From NCBI GenBank assembly GCA_029721515.1, contig CM056567.1:4787507-4851506 (forward strand): a stretch of DNA of 64,000 bases, written 5' to 3'. Numbering within the stretch: the first letter of the stretch is position 1; each line of letters starts with the position of its first letter. Positions 1-62,808 of the stretch are shown one piece after another. The notes under the pieces are model-generated. The model saw only the letters and a program-made list of their open reading frames with translations. It did no database searches and had not been told where the DNA came from. A program made the translations under genes and the position numbers. This DNA is from Synanceia verrucosa (Eukaryota > Chordata > Actinopteri > Perciformes > Synanceiidae).

Positions 1-492
1 GAGGCATATTTATGATGAAACTACATGGATTCTACGTTGTGCTACACTTAACCATTCAAAAGTCACAACCCCACCTCCACCCCACTTCACTTGTCACAGC
101 GTTCACAAGCCAACATGATGTCTTTCTCCTGGTTTCAGTGAGGGATGAAGGGAAGGGCTCAGGGACTGTGGTTCCATCAGGTGGGCTCTTATGCCAAATG
201 GCCATTGCTCACTTAATGTGCCCATTAAAGGTAGTGAAGTGTTGGACATCCTCTTCCTGCGTGAACACTGTATGAACCCTGCTGTGTTGTCATTGGTGGT
301 CTCCATTTCTTTAGCTCTCTGTGTTTCCTTCACCCTCTTCAAAAAAGCTGTTACACTCTGACACTGAGAGCCATTTTATGTTACATGACTCTTCAACACT
401 TTGCATTTCCCCAGTGTGTCTGTCTGAAGTGACATTAGGGCAAACTGTGATTGGTTTACATAGTGGGACCAGAGGTGAATGAGACATTTAAG

Positions 493-1174
493 CAGTGCCG
501 CCCCTCCCTAAATGCAGAATGCGCTCTGCGTAGGGCCTCATCCTTCATGAGGGGCCACATATGCACAAATGCGATATGCACGGCGCATACAGCATCAAAT
601 CAGCTTGAGGAAGGAGAGAAGAGACCTGTAATAATGTCACCGCGAATGCGTCACTACAGTGATTGACAGCACTCAACATCTGACCAATCAGAGAGGAGCA
701 CCGGCACGCACTAACAGAGCAAGTGAGGAGTTTTTATGTTGTCCGAAAGACATCATGAGGAGGGAGCGAGTAAAGCAGGCAGATATGTTGTTGAAATAAA
801 ACTTTGTGGTACATCCATCCATTATCTACCGCTTATCCTCATAGGGTCGCGGGGGGGCTGGAGCCTATCCCAGCTGTCTTAGGACAGAAGGCAGGGTACA
901 CCCTGGACAAGTCTCCACCTCATCGCAGGACACATCGCAGGACAGACAACCACTCACACTCACATTCACACCTACGGTCAATTTAAATTAGCCAATCAAC
1001 CTAATCCCCATGCATGTTTTTGGATGGTGGGAGGAAGCCAGAGTACCCAGAGAGAACCCACGCAGACAGTGGCGACAGTGCTAACCACTACACCACCGTG
1101 CCGCCCCTTTGTGGCACAATAAAAAAAAAAAAAAAAAATCACTTAGGGCCCCAATTTGGTCAGGGGTGGCCCTG
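493..1174. mobile_element. Non-autonomous hAT-like DNA transposon with 8-bp target duplication
   Basis: The element starts CAGTGCCGCCCCT and ends AGGGGTGGCCCTG, imperfect inverted ends matching at 11 of 13 positions. It is flanked on both sides by the identical 8-mer CATTTAAG (485-492 and 1175-1182). Ends of the CAG type and an 8-bp duplication are what hAT transposons leave. No transposase frame is present. Without the nested SINE and its duplication the element would be about 380 bp, so it is a MITE-sized derivative. Confidence 0.8.
810..1106 (-). mobile_element. tRNA-derived SINE nested in the hAT-like element
   Basis: On the minus strand it begins at 1106 with GGCACGGTGGTGTAGTGGTT, the tRNA-like head of a SINE very common in percomorph fish. 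It ends near 810 in a repeated ATGG-type tail. The 8-mer CTTTGTGG flanks it at 802-809 and 1107-1114, a clean target duplication. The internal segment that would carry the B box is deleted relative to the copy at 56230. Family assignment is from memory of fish repeats. Confidence 0.75.
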
Positions 1175-3398
1175 CATTTAAGTTCATCTAATAGATGAAA
1201 ATAACGGGCTATTAAAAAAAATATACTACACATGTACAGTAGACATGGACACACTCATATACTGTATATCTGTGTTAAAGGGAACAGACAGGAGGAGAAA
1301 AGTAAAATGGAGGTTTGAGTGTTTTGTATTGAGTGAGAAAGCCACAGGAGCAGAAAAATCAGCAGATCGAAAAAGCCATCTTTTCGTGTTTTACGTTGAG
1401 TTCAAGGTCAGTGCATCAAAGCAATTAGAGTCTCCAGTATTTCACTAATGCTCAACAATGCACCTCGTGTAAAATGAATGTGCAGTTGCATGAAACAAAA
1501 TCTGCCTTCATATGAGTCTACATGACCAAATAGTCAAAATACGGTAGGCTGTTATGCTTTATGTCTCCTTAATAAAAGATGTCATGGGCTCCGTTATTAG
1601 CTTTGCAACCTTTTATCTCATGTGTGCATGTGCGTACTCTTTATGATTTTATTAAAAGCATTCAGTGTCGCAGTATTTAAATCGTAAAATCCTGCATTTA
1701 AAAGGAAATCCTCACTTACATATTAAAGATAACCTTTCAAAGGTTTTACTTATTAAGTTTAGTGTGTTTAAGAAACATGTAGGCTAATCGGCTGATGTAA
1801 CACTGGATCAGCTGCAGCGTCAGGACCCCTAAGACGTCAGATGAGTCAGTCTTCTGTCTGTTTTGGTTAATGTGCCTCAGGTCAAGTGTAATTAACCTAA
1901 ATATGGAGTCAGTCCTGCGTAATTTCAATCATTCTCTGCCTCTAAATGAACAGATTAAATACTTCAAAAGTAGCTAATTATCTCTGGATTTTTTACAGCC
2001 ATTAGCCAGTTCAATTAGATTAATTTGGAAAAAAAGTCTCAACAACTTCCAGTATGAAAAAATCCAGCTAGCTGAGAGGTGTTTATCCTTTATCGCCAGC
2101 GGTTGGATAGCGGTTGGCATCCATGCAATCCCAGCACTGACATTCGGCTTTCGCCATGTGCTATTTTTCACCTTTGGTATACAGAATAATAGCTAACCAT
2201 CCACATTTACATGCGAGCTGCATATATCAGCATGCCATAGGTACTGTCCAACATTGCATATATGCACAGTATACCTCCTATTGTAATGCAAGGCTTCACT
2301 TATCATGATGACTTTTCAATGCCTGTGATGGTGTGTTGGGAGATGGATGTGTTGAAAGGGATGAGAAATGGATGGGTGTGGGGTGAGGTGTCAGGATGGG
2401 TCCATTTGTCAGAGTGTGATTGCATCAGTGCGTCTGAGCACAGCACAGTGGAAAGAGGTGAAAATGAATAGAGGTGTTCCTGCGTCTACGTACGGATGGG
2501 ACTCGGTTGTGCGTCGCTCTCAGCCTTCGGTGACCTTTCGCGTGTTGCTGCTGTGAGCGGAGTGACCCGGCTATACTCATTAAAACCAATGGAACGGATC
2601 ATTCCCCGCTAATTGTTTTCCACTGACAAATGGCTCCTCTGACTCCCAAAGACTGCTGCAGGGGCCCTGTCCGCCTAGAGCGCACTGACTTCACTAATGA
2701 GAACTGCTGCTCTGCCAGTGTGTGAATGGTGTGTGTATTTGTGTATACTGCATTTGTGCTGCCAGCCTCCCTCGCTGTGCAGTGGCATGTGTAAGTCGGA
2801 AACGCTGCTACAATAGGCTCAACATAAGCCATTAAGGCATTTTTATCTTGTCAATCACCCTAACACTGAGATATTGTTAACACTTAACGTATTGCGTCTA
2901 ACTGCTTAAAAAGTCATTATTTACAGCCGAACACATGCAATGTGGGGACGGCAATCATTTTAGTGAGCCGGAGGTAATTATCGCCTCATTTACACTGTAG
3001 GTAAAATATTTCTACTGTGTCAGCTTTAGTGTGGTTGTCATTATTAAAAAAAATCAGGTAAAAGAAATGTGTGACATCCACTTCTGCTAAACCACCCTTC
3101 TCCTCTGTCCTTCCATAGTGTCTACATTCATATTCAACTGTTTTGTATCAGTCATGCCGACAGATACAGGGTCATCTTTCGTTTAAAATATCCTCCACGA
3201 CGGACACATGTGTGTCCTCTGATCTGATGGCAGACTGCGTCGCTTGTGAAAAAATAAACCATTTTCTTGTGTTTATGGTCCACATATCCTCATACAACAG
3301 AAATACAATCTTCAGAAAGGTGACTCGTGTCAATTTCAACCCAGTTCTTTCCAAAAACTTCCATCTTCACAGGAAAGAACTTGGCATGTTTTAGGAAA

Positions 3399-3557
3399 CA
3401 AACCACTTAGTTAGGTTTAGGAAAAGATGCACGATCTGATATCACCAAGTAATTAACAGTCCTGGACAACTGACACAGTAGTCCTGAAACTTTGACATTT
3501 GTCCAGGACTGTTAAGTACTTGGTGATATCAGATCATCCGGAAAAGACAGTGGTTTG
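3399..3557. repeat. Foldback repeat with 37-bp near-perfect arms
   Basis: Arms 3433-3469 and 3499-3535 are reverse complements with one mismatch, separated by a 29-nt loop. Outer 8-mers CAAACCAC (3399-3406) and GTGGTTTG (3550-3557) are also inverted. The flanking CTTAGTTAGGTTTAGGAAAAG text resembles a repeat I know from many fish genomes. A transcript would fold into a long hairpin. Confidence 0.7.
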
Positions 3558-5598
3558 AGTATATATTATATATAGAGTTTGGATAAAAAAAAAAAAATAA
3601 CACTACAAGTAGCTTAAGGACAGGCGTTACATATATATACTGTACATGAATTATATATATTTATAACCGTAGCAACAAATGCTGCTATGATTAGCTGCTA
3701 ATGCTGCTAGGATTAGCGAGCACACTACGGAAACATTCAGTGACGAAATTAATAGAGCGGACAACATCAAGTTATATGACATTTCTGTGCAGTGTTTTAT
3801 TTTTAATTCTATTTAATTTTAAGTTAAATAAAGGACGTAGCTTACCGTCTTCCACAGTGAACTGTGTGCTGAACTTCGTGAAGTAAAGTCTCTAAAACTC
3901 CCGGCTGCCACCTTCTGCTCTGGAGTTGTACACGCAATATGCTGTCTTACCCAAAATGCATTAGGTTCTGTCAACATAAATTAATTTACACAATGTTAGG
4001 TTATTGGTTAGATTTCAGCAGAAATCTGTCCTGTTTGCTCTCTTCTTTCTTCAGTGTTTGGTGGGTTATCATGGTCTTTCTGCCATTTTCTGCTGCCTCT
4101 CTGACTCTTTGCACTTCATCCCACCACACCTCTCTTCCTCCCTGTTGTCCCTCTCTCTCCTTCCACCTGTTCCACACTCCACTGGATGACTGTGAATCCT
4201 ATTAGGGGACAGCCCTCAGCACCACCAGCCCCCTCCCCAGCCACGCTACCTGGCACTAATCCATCAGAGGGGCAGTCAGGCTGTGCAACACCCCACCGCC
4301 ACCCAATCCCCGATACCCACCAGTGCCCAGTGCTGCAGCAGAGGCCCCAGCTGGAGGACCGCCAAAGCTCGGTCATTATCAGATGACGGATAGCTTCATA
4401 TCAGGTGTATAAAGCGGGCGAGCATTGGCGAGGGCCATCTGGCCGATGATTTGGGGGAAGTTGGGAAGTCGGGTCCGCAAGCGCTGCGTAGCAAGGTGGG
4501 TGATGATGATGGATGGGACCGGGAGCATCGCCGCCAATCACAGCAACCTTCGGAAGCTATTAAACATACATGTGCAGAGGAACTGTTTCACATAAGTATG
4601 CAGGTATGGTTAGACAATAGCTGCACACACAATCACCTTTCCACCTGTCATTCATCTCTCTCTTTTCTCCTCAGTAATCCATCTTCTTTTTTTACCCTTT
4701 ATCTTTCAGACTGCATTACCTTCCTTCTCCTATCTGCACAGCACATTTACTCTTCTCAATCCAGGCAGAAAAATCCAAAGTCAAAGTAAATTCAAAACAT
4801 GAGCACTGAGTATTTTCTCTGTACCTTTACTTGAAATTTGGTGAATAACAGCATCCTTTTAAGTCTTATTTGGTTAGCCAGAACAGCAACAATCAGGAAA
4901 CATTGACTTTTTATCCATTAACAGACAGATAAGACACTAATTCCTCAACAAAGTGGGTCACTGTCATTTTAATTTGACCATAATACCGCTCAGTCCAATA
5001 CTTCTGGACCAGTAGTAGTACCTGTGATTGGATCTCAATCTGTCTGAATCTACAGTAAAATCATTTAATACAGTTATCATAGTATCACTGAACAAAAATA
5101 GGTCAAAGTGAATCCACCTTAAAAGAAACATCATTTGAACATAGTTTTGACAATCTTGTGAAATGTTAATGACTTCAGTGTTTCCATTATGTTGCTCAAA
5201 CACCTAAAGGCATTAAATGTGTCCTTGTGTGACAATAACAAACAGCAGAAGTGTGTTCTTGAGTCGGTGAAAACAGTGAGTCAAGCGCACACTGTTGTTT
5301 CCAAAGACAAAGGAGTAATGCTAGGTGGTTAATTACTTTCTGAGCAGACGAGTAGTTTCTTCAATCAAATTCCACTGTACAGTTGTTTCGCCAACATCAA
5401 GAGGCTCAGAAGATGATTCATCAATGGAGTGACATTATAACAAAGGGATTAGCATGGCTGTTGAGGGGAAGCTGTGAGTGGAGGAATTACAAAGGGAAGA
5501 ACCTTCACAGTAAAAGAAATGCATATATTGTGTTTTCATGATGAGTAACTTCTTATTGGATGCCAGCTGTAGGTATGGTATGAGCTCCTGTGCAACAG

Positions 5599-5760
5599 TT
5601 ATCTCTTTGACTGCCATTGAAGTATTTTGACATCATTTAAAATACAACGCTTGAGTGACATCGTGAGTAATGTTGGGGCTTCTGGGAGATGTAGTCGGAG
5701 CATAAAGAGACGGCCACAGAGATCAAAGCAGAAAGGAGATGCTGGCACACAATGAGTTAA
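5599..5760 (+). mobile_element. TTAA-ended MITE, short internally deleted copy
   Basis: The left end reads TTATCTCTTTGACTGCCA and the right end GGCACACAATGAGTTAA. Between them is only the block from GGGGCTTCTGGGAGATGTAG to the first part of the body. At 162 bp this is the shortest of eight related copies. It keeps both ends and the conserved regulatory-like motif near 5672-5693. Confidence 0.7.
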
Positions 5761-6570
5761 TATTGGAGTCATTCCCCTGAGATATGCTTTAAACACTGAG
5801 CGCTACATGGTGCCGTTTTGGCAAATGAATTCACTCCGTCATCACCGTCACAGCTTTCAGAGGTTCTGCTCTCTTTGAGACAGAAAAAAACACTGATTTT
5901 CCCTCTCAGACCAAACTGACAGGAAAACCAACAGAGCATTTCTTGCTGCTTGTGTCTCTTCCTCTTGTCTGTCGAGTTTTTTTTTCCTGTTGCAACCAGG
6001 GGGATCATGGGAGCGCCGAGGAGGCGTCAAGGTGGCAAACAAGCAGCGAGTTTTTTTTACATGTTCACATCAAATACACATGGAAACTGCAGCAGCTCAA
6101 AGCATTGTGGGATACCCTCCAGGTCCGCAGAGAGCAGCAATGACAGACGTAAGTTTATAGTGAGAATATCCTTATTATTTTTTTTTCTCTACAGCATCTC
6201 CTACATCATATTTAAACATAATATGTTGGTTAAAATGACAAGCTATCAGTTCGCTCATTAGACATGGATTTTGTCCTGTAATATACTATGACTCAATAAG
6301 ACAGCATCATTAACAGTGTGATTTAAAAGTTATTGTCTGAAATGCTCGCGTGCTGTCAAGACATTTAGCCACTCTTCTGTGGAACTTGGAAAGACTCATT
6401 TACATTCTGATGGAAGACAGTGAGCTTGTCAGTTTTCGCCCACTTAGTTGTTCTGCTTTGCTACGAGCCAGACGGTGGTTTGAATTCCTTAATACCCCAG
6501 TGAGTGAGAAAGATCCCCCTCCAGACACTCTACCTGCATAAGATGCTGCACTGCAGCTGCTATCCCATCA

Positions 6571-6574
<4 letters not shown>

Positions 6575-6600
<26 letters not shown>
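6575..6600. repeat. CT microsatellite
   Basis: An uninterrupted TC dinucleotide run of 13 units in the upstream flank. Confidence 0.95.
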
Positions 6601-6601
<1 letters not shown>

Positions 6602-7486
6602 GCCCCCTCTCACAATCCCTTTATATCTCTATCAAAGGGTTAGGGTTGTTTGAGTTGTTAAATTTGTTAAAAGTCACTGCTTTTCTCTGCTTCTCCTACA
6701 CGTAGAATAATATATGTGGCATGTTATATGTGACTATTCTATTTATTTGCTTCAGAAAAAAAATAATACCGGAAGTAAGTATTTGATTTAGTTCAGTTGT
6801 GCATGGTTCACTATTATGTTGATGGTGGAATATCCTGTGTCAGAAATACCTGAAGTTCAGTTCATTTATGAGTACATTTAAAAGCACTGGATGCTGCACA
6901 TCTAAAGACAATGAAGAAAATAAATTATAAAGAAAAAGTAAATAAAAATAAAATAAAAAAAAAACCATAAATAAATAGATAAAACATCAAGTTGAATAAA
7001 ATAGCTCTAAATATTTCCTCAAATGTTAAATTTAAGCCAGTTAACACAAAATTCCTGACTCTCTCTAGTAAATGCACATTTTAATAAATCGACCTTGGCA
7101 GACATTTTCCCTTGACAGACTCCCTGCACTCCCTGTCTCCATCAAAGCTGCTTTCATTTCTGTTTCTACAGCAAATTCATCAGGTATTCATTCTTTGCTG
7201 AAACGCACAAGGGTAATGTCAAAAGTTACTGTTACCTTGGACTGGTGTACCCACATTTTATCATGTTAATGTGCTGTTCAACACAATTAAGCCTACAGAG
7301 GATTTAATTTCAGAGCGGAATATTTTCCGATCCACAGACAACTAAATGCAGTAAGGACTGACGTAGTGAGATGTGTGTTTGATCTGCAACTCACTTTCTG
7401 ATCAAGAATGGCATTAATGAACGAACATTTAGCAAAAGTAACAAATACTTTAAAAATGCCCCCTATGAGTGTTTTACTCTTCTAAA

Positions 7487-7954
7487 TTATCTCATTGAGT
7501 TCCAGCCATTTTATAAAACACAAAGTGTCTTGTTCCAGCATTTTTGGCCATATTAAATCACATTTTAAGACCCACAGAATATTTTGTACTATGTCTCTGA
7601 AAACACTGAATAGCTCAAATGAAAGAAGAGACTCTCTATTTCATCATGAAAAAAATGTTTGTTTTTACCTTGTTCCATTCTTGTTTTATCAGAGGTAGAG
7701 TAGAGGACACCTTCACCAAAATCACCACTTTTTGTCCAGATTCTCTTTGTTTTGCTCTCTAATCTCGATCGTCTCCACTTCCTGTTTTGATCTCTGTGGT
7801 GTATACCGTCTCTTTATGCTCCGACTACATCTCCCAGAAGCCCCAAACTAATTAAAGGCTGCGGGCGACCTGCTGCCAAAAAAACACTTTGACGTATTAT
7901 TTTGTCAATGGCACTCAAGGCATCGAAATACATTAATGGCACTCAAAGAGTTAA
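7487..7954 (-). mobile_element. TTAA-ended MITE, near full-length copy
   Basis: It runs from TTATCTCATTGAGTTCCA to TGGCACTCAAAGAGTTAA, 468 bp, in antisense orientation relative to the copies at 19275 and 33421. It contains the shared body (ACCTTGTTCCATTCTTG, then TCAGAGGTAGAGTAGAGG) and the motif ACTACATCTCCCAGAAG at 7824. No coding capacity for a transposase. Confidence 0.8.
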
Positions 7955-8159
7955 AACACTGTATTATTATTGCTGGTGTATTGATAAGTAAGTAGAATTT
8001 TACTGTAGCATTTGGTCAAAATGGGTTTAGCTGGGTTGCTTCCTTTGTTCATGTTAAGACATCCCTGCCCAAAGTGCTACAGATACTGGAAAATAAAAAA
8101 AAAAGATCATTACAGTATAGCTACTCACTGATGACCCAAAAGTAAAATTCTAATGGCTT

Positions 8160-8520
8160 GGCATTACCAGGGTTGGACCTAAAAGCATGACTCAATAAAG
8201 CAGGTGGGTAAAGTTCAAAGTTCAGTGTTACTTGAGGTCGGAAACAAGCAAAAGTCAATCCAAGACAGGCGAGGAGCGTGAGGCAGTCAGTCCAAAAAAG
8301 GAGGTGGTGGAGGGGTGATGGCTGGATGCTCAGTTAAAAGCATGTAAGAGCTGCACTGTGAGGTTAATGGGGAAGTGGAACAGGTGTGCAGGTGGGCGCA
8401 GTCGGTCAGGTGATGGGAAATGACGTGAATATGATGGCTAGTGTTCTGCAGGACAGGTGCAAGAAAGAGCGCAGATTGAAAACCAGGAAGTAAAATCAGG
8501 TCAAGGACAACAGCATCATT
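8160..8520. repeat. Possible degenerate interspersed repeat
   Basis: The stretch has the flavour of a common fish repeat (CCAAGACAGG..., GGAACAGGTGTGCAGG..., AACCAGGAAGTAAAATC). I cannot define ends, a target duplication or a second copy in this window, so the call rests on recollection only. Confidence 0.3.
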
Positions 8521-8892
8521 ATCATCAAACTTTCAGCTGCACCGCTTCACTAATGATGTCTTTATTTGAATGCAAGTACAGCTCGGAGCAAGCGTCTTCC
8601 CTTTAGTTGACTCTCTGCTCACCCTGTTGCTTTTGCAGCCAGCAGTGTTGATGCTGTTGATGGTCGGCTGCCTGGCCTCTGGCTATGTTGACCCGATGCC
8701 ACATAATTATGGGGGTTCGAATGGCACTTGTTTACTGTCAACTCATTGCATTTGTCTCGTTCTGGCTTTGTCTCCATGAAAATGTGTGTGTTACAGGTGG
8801 CCGCCCAGTAGGTGGGAAAATGCAGGAAGTCTGCTTGTCTGTGTCCACATGTATCAGACGCAGCATGTTTTTCCCTTTTAGAGGCGAGGTAT

Positions 8893-8894
<2 letters not shown>

Positions 8895-8933
<39 letters not shown>

Positions 8934-9050
8934 TCGTGTGTGTGTGGTTGTGAATGTATGTCGCCGATCACACTGGGCGGCTGACTTCCAGGAACCCCTG
9001 CAGCAAAAACAGGCACTGTGTGTTTCCTGCTCTCACACACCGTTATCACA

Positions 9051-9097
<47 letters not shown>
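8895..9097. repeat. Facing GT (8895-8930) and CA (9053-9097) microsatellites
   Basis: A TG run of 18 units is followed about 120 bases later by an AC run of about 22 units, complementary on the same strand. Several spurious frames encoding His-Thr or Cys-Val runs arise here. Confidence 0.95.
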
Positions 9098-9099
<2 letters not shown>

Positions 9100-10042
9100 T
9101 CGTTGCCCTATTCTCTTTTCCCTTGCAGGTTTCCTCAACGCCTATCCTCGTGCCTCCGGCCGTCAAGATGTTTCGCTGTGATTGCCATGAGAGAACTCGC
9201 TCTCCGGGAACGAACCGGAGGACACAAACAGGAGAAGAGTGACGGCATCCTCATCATAGCCCTGCTGCTGTTTTTTTCTTCTTCTTCTGGTCTTCTAGTT
9301 TCTAAGGTCGCTCAGTTTGAGTGGCCACATCACCTCTGCACCTTTCTCATGTCTGCTTCATAAATCCACCACAGTCTTCCCTTCGTCTTTCGTTTCATTA
9401 TGAGCCGTGTTTCATTTTATTTTCCTCTGTTCATATCGTTCAATACTCCCTCCCTCACCTCCCCACCCATATCTATTCACACATCCTGTGTAGCCCACTG
9501 CCTTTGTGGGAAATTGACAAAAGGATCCAGACTGGAAAATGGAAGTGGAGCACAGAGTCCTTGCTCTGTGCTCGTCAGAGTGCTCGAGACTCTATCTACC
9601 CATATTCCCTTTGAGAACACAATGCAACTCACCACTGAGGCCGCGAGACAAGGGAGAGATGAGAGGGAGAGCGAGATGAAGTGAAAGAGAGAAATGCACA
9701 ATGGCAGTGTTGCAAACAATTGCCATTAATGGCATCATCTTTTCCCAACAGAGATTGCGTAGAGGGAACAATGAGCTGAGCGTCGATGGTGTGCTAACAA
9801 CCCTCTGAATGTTTTACATACAGTACGTGATGCAAGTGCAAGATGTTGCTCCTGTTGTGAACATGCTCCATAACCTGAACAAAATATTACAAATAATACA
9901 AAAAATAATTTTGTCACTAAAACACGCAGAATTAGTTTCAGGTGTCTCATCTTGTGTTGCAATGTTTTGCAGTAATCTGACCTCAGACAAGAGAAAACTG
10001 ATTATTCATAAAGAACAATGACATTTAGCTTTTGATGCTAAC

Positions 10043-10160
10043 CAGGGGTGTCACTAGGTTTTAAAAACAGGGGTCTTAGCCCCCAGGTGAGGCTAATTGG
10101 CTATATATATATTTTTTTTTTTTTAAAAAAATAATTTATGGGGTGTTATGAATAGGTTTT
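10043..10160. mobile_element. hAT-like repeat fragment (GGTGTCACTAGG end)
   Basis: The text CAGGGGTGTCACTAGG followed by GGGGTCTTAGCCCCC parallels CAGTGGCGTCACTAGG and the GAAGCCCCCC text at 23637, so the two look related. The far end is not identifiable; the right boundary is a guess. Confidence 0.4.
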
Positions 10161-10498
10161 GGTCCATGACTTGTTCAACCATTGCAGTTCAAGTGGGCCG
10201 GTTATTATCACTGAGTTGTAAACGTAGCTTCTGCTCTGTGCTTTCACTTTGCTCTGCAGGCGAGATGACTTCCAGATGGTCTGGGAGAAGTGTTTGCCTT
10301 GGGTTACTGCAAGCCAACCTGCCTTTTTCGGCGGAGGCAAAGATAGAGATACAATGTGAGAGTGTGAATGTGTGTGGGGGTGCAGACATGCATCACACAT
10401 TCCTACCTTTTTTCTTTTTGTTTTTTGCACAGACACAACAGTCAACCATCCCCTGAAGCTGACCGGTGCTCGTCCATGACACTCTACTGACGTGTGCA

Positions 10499-10560
10499 AG
10501 TGGTTCACAAAGTGGGGTTCAAGAACCACCATGGGTCCCTGGGGACACTGAAGGGGTCCT
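10499..10560. mobile_element. Short hAT-like repeat fragment
   Basis: AGTGGTTCACAAAGTGGGG followed by GGGTCCCTGGGG and GGGGTCC resembles the CAGTGGTTCTCAAA type ends of hAT elements. Only this end is visible. Confidence 0.35.
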
Positions 10561-10929
10561 ATTGCAAACTAAATAAATAACCTGGTTCACTCTGTAGCTG
10601 TATGGGCAGACATTAGATCTAATGAGTAATGAGTCAACAATTAAAGTAAGCGGAGTTTCAAAGGATAAAGCACATTTTTCACATCTTGATATGTTGCTCT
10701 TGGCAACAAAGAACCTGTCATAAGGTAATTTCAGTTAACAGGTTACACAACAACCTTTCAGCATTTTCCTGTCTCTCTCCATAAGAAATAGCCTAGTGAT
10801 AGATGTTTGTCTCTCATTGCTTATAATGGCATTAGGGACAGATTTCATCCAAGCCAGTAGAGACAGGGCAAGCTATCACAGTAAGCATTGATGTGAACAG
10901 AACCAGTCTATCCTTTCAGTCTGGACTAA

Positions 10930-11648
10930 TATAAGCTACATTTCACACTTAGCAGTGATCTCCCTGAGAACCGGCGCCGCTTGTTCAGTAGAAAACACAT
11001 CGACTTGACCTGACCCCGCTTTTCCAACCTGTTTTAGGACGCACAGATGCTGGCTGCTGCCCAGTCGCCTCCTCCTCCTCCTCCTCCTCCTCCTCAGCAG
11101 CTTCAGTCCCGCCCACCGCCACCTGGCTCTGCTGCGCACCGCCGACTGGAGGCAGAGAGCCGCTACTCCTCTTCCTCACGCCAGTGGAGAGACGCAGAAA
11201 ACAAGGAGCCCCATAACCGAGGGTGTGTGCGCTCATTTTTCTGACATCTGAAAACCGATTTCTTCAATCTAGACCGACTCGACGTTTAAAGGATTTTGGA
11301 GGAAAGTGCGAAAGACGGACAGAAGATCAGACGGGTGCCCTGCGCACTGCATCCCCCCTCTCCATCTCTGTCTCCTCTCTCCTCCTTTTCTGCCTCAACA
11401 CTCCCGGCTTCTCCCATCCTGAATATCCCCACTGACTGATCACTTATTGCACAGCCGTGAGCTGGTCCCTTCGTCTTTTATCGGAGTTTGAACCACATTT
11501 CTGAGCTGCTGGAAGTACCGCCAGAGCCGCTGAGAGCTGGCCGGACTCTGTAGCTTCCGTCCTCCCGATAAAAGCGGATCATCCAGGGGACACAGCGCGG
11601 AGTCAAAAGGACTGGAAATTATTTAGCCCCCTCACATCAACGTACCGC
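10930..11648 (+). promoter_or_regulatory. runx1t1: CpG-rich promoter and 5' UTR of runx1t1 exon 1
   Basis: Base composition changes sharply here. The stretch from about 10970 to 11640 is GC-rich with frequent CpG, unlike the AT-rich, CpG-poor flanks, and it leads directly into an ATG followed by a consensus splice donor. It contains a CTC-type trinucleotide run at about 11069-11094. Reading back from the ATG at 11649, the first in-frame stop is TGA at 11502-11504 with no earlier in-frame ATG, so the 5' UTR assignment is consistent. I see no clear TATA box, as expected for a CpG-type promoter. The transcription start is not determined and the left boundary is an estimate from composition. Confidence 0.6.
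11047..11244 (+). other. Possible upstream ORF in the runx1t1 5' UTR
   Basis: An ATG-initiated 65-codon frame lies in the CpG-rich leader upstream of the exon 1 start and ends before it. It encodes a run of nine prolines followed by Gln/Pro-rich sequence, from the CTC-type triplet run. If transcription starts upstream of 11047, this frame would be met before the main ATG and could lower its translation. It resembles no known protein, and the proline run follows from the simple repeat, so it may have no coding role. Confidence 0.25.

Positions 11649-62808
<51,160 letters not shown>

Larger units (their letters stand above)
1..10929. other. Upstream flank without recognisable genes
   Basis: No exon or protein domain is recognisable. 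1-484: nothing seen. 485-1182: hAT-like element with nested SINE. 1183-3398: nothing seen. 3399-3557: foldback repeat. 3558-5598: nothing firm, but 4190-4560 is GC-richer than its surroundings. 5599-5760: short MITE copy. 5761-7486: a CT run at 6575-6600, an A-rich stretch at about 6905-6985 and a splice-donor-like site at 6149. 7487-7954: MITE copy. About 8160-8520: a possible degenerate interspersed repeat. 8895-9097: facing GT and CA arrays. About 10043-10560: fragments of hAT-like repeats. This region could be intron of longer runx1t1 isoforms whose first exon lies outside the window. Confidence 0.7.
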
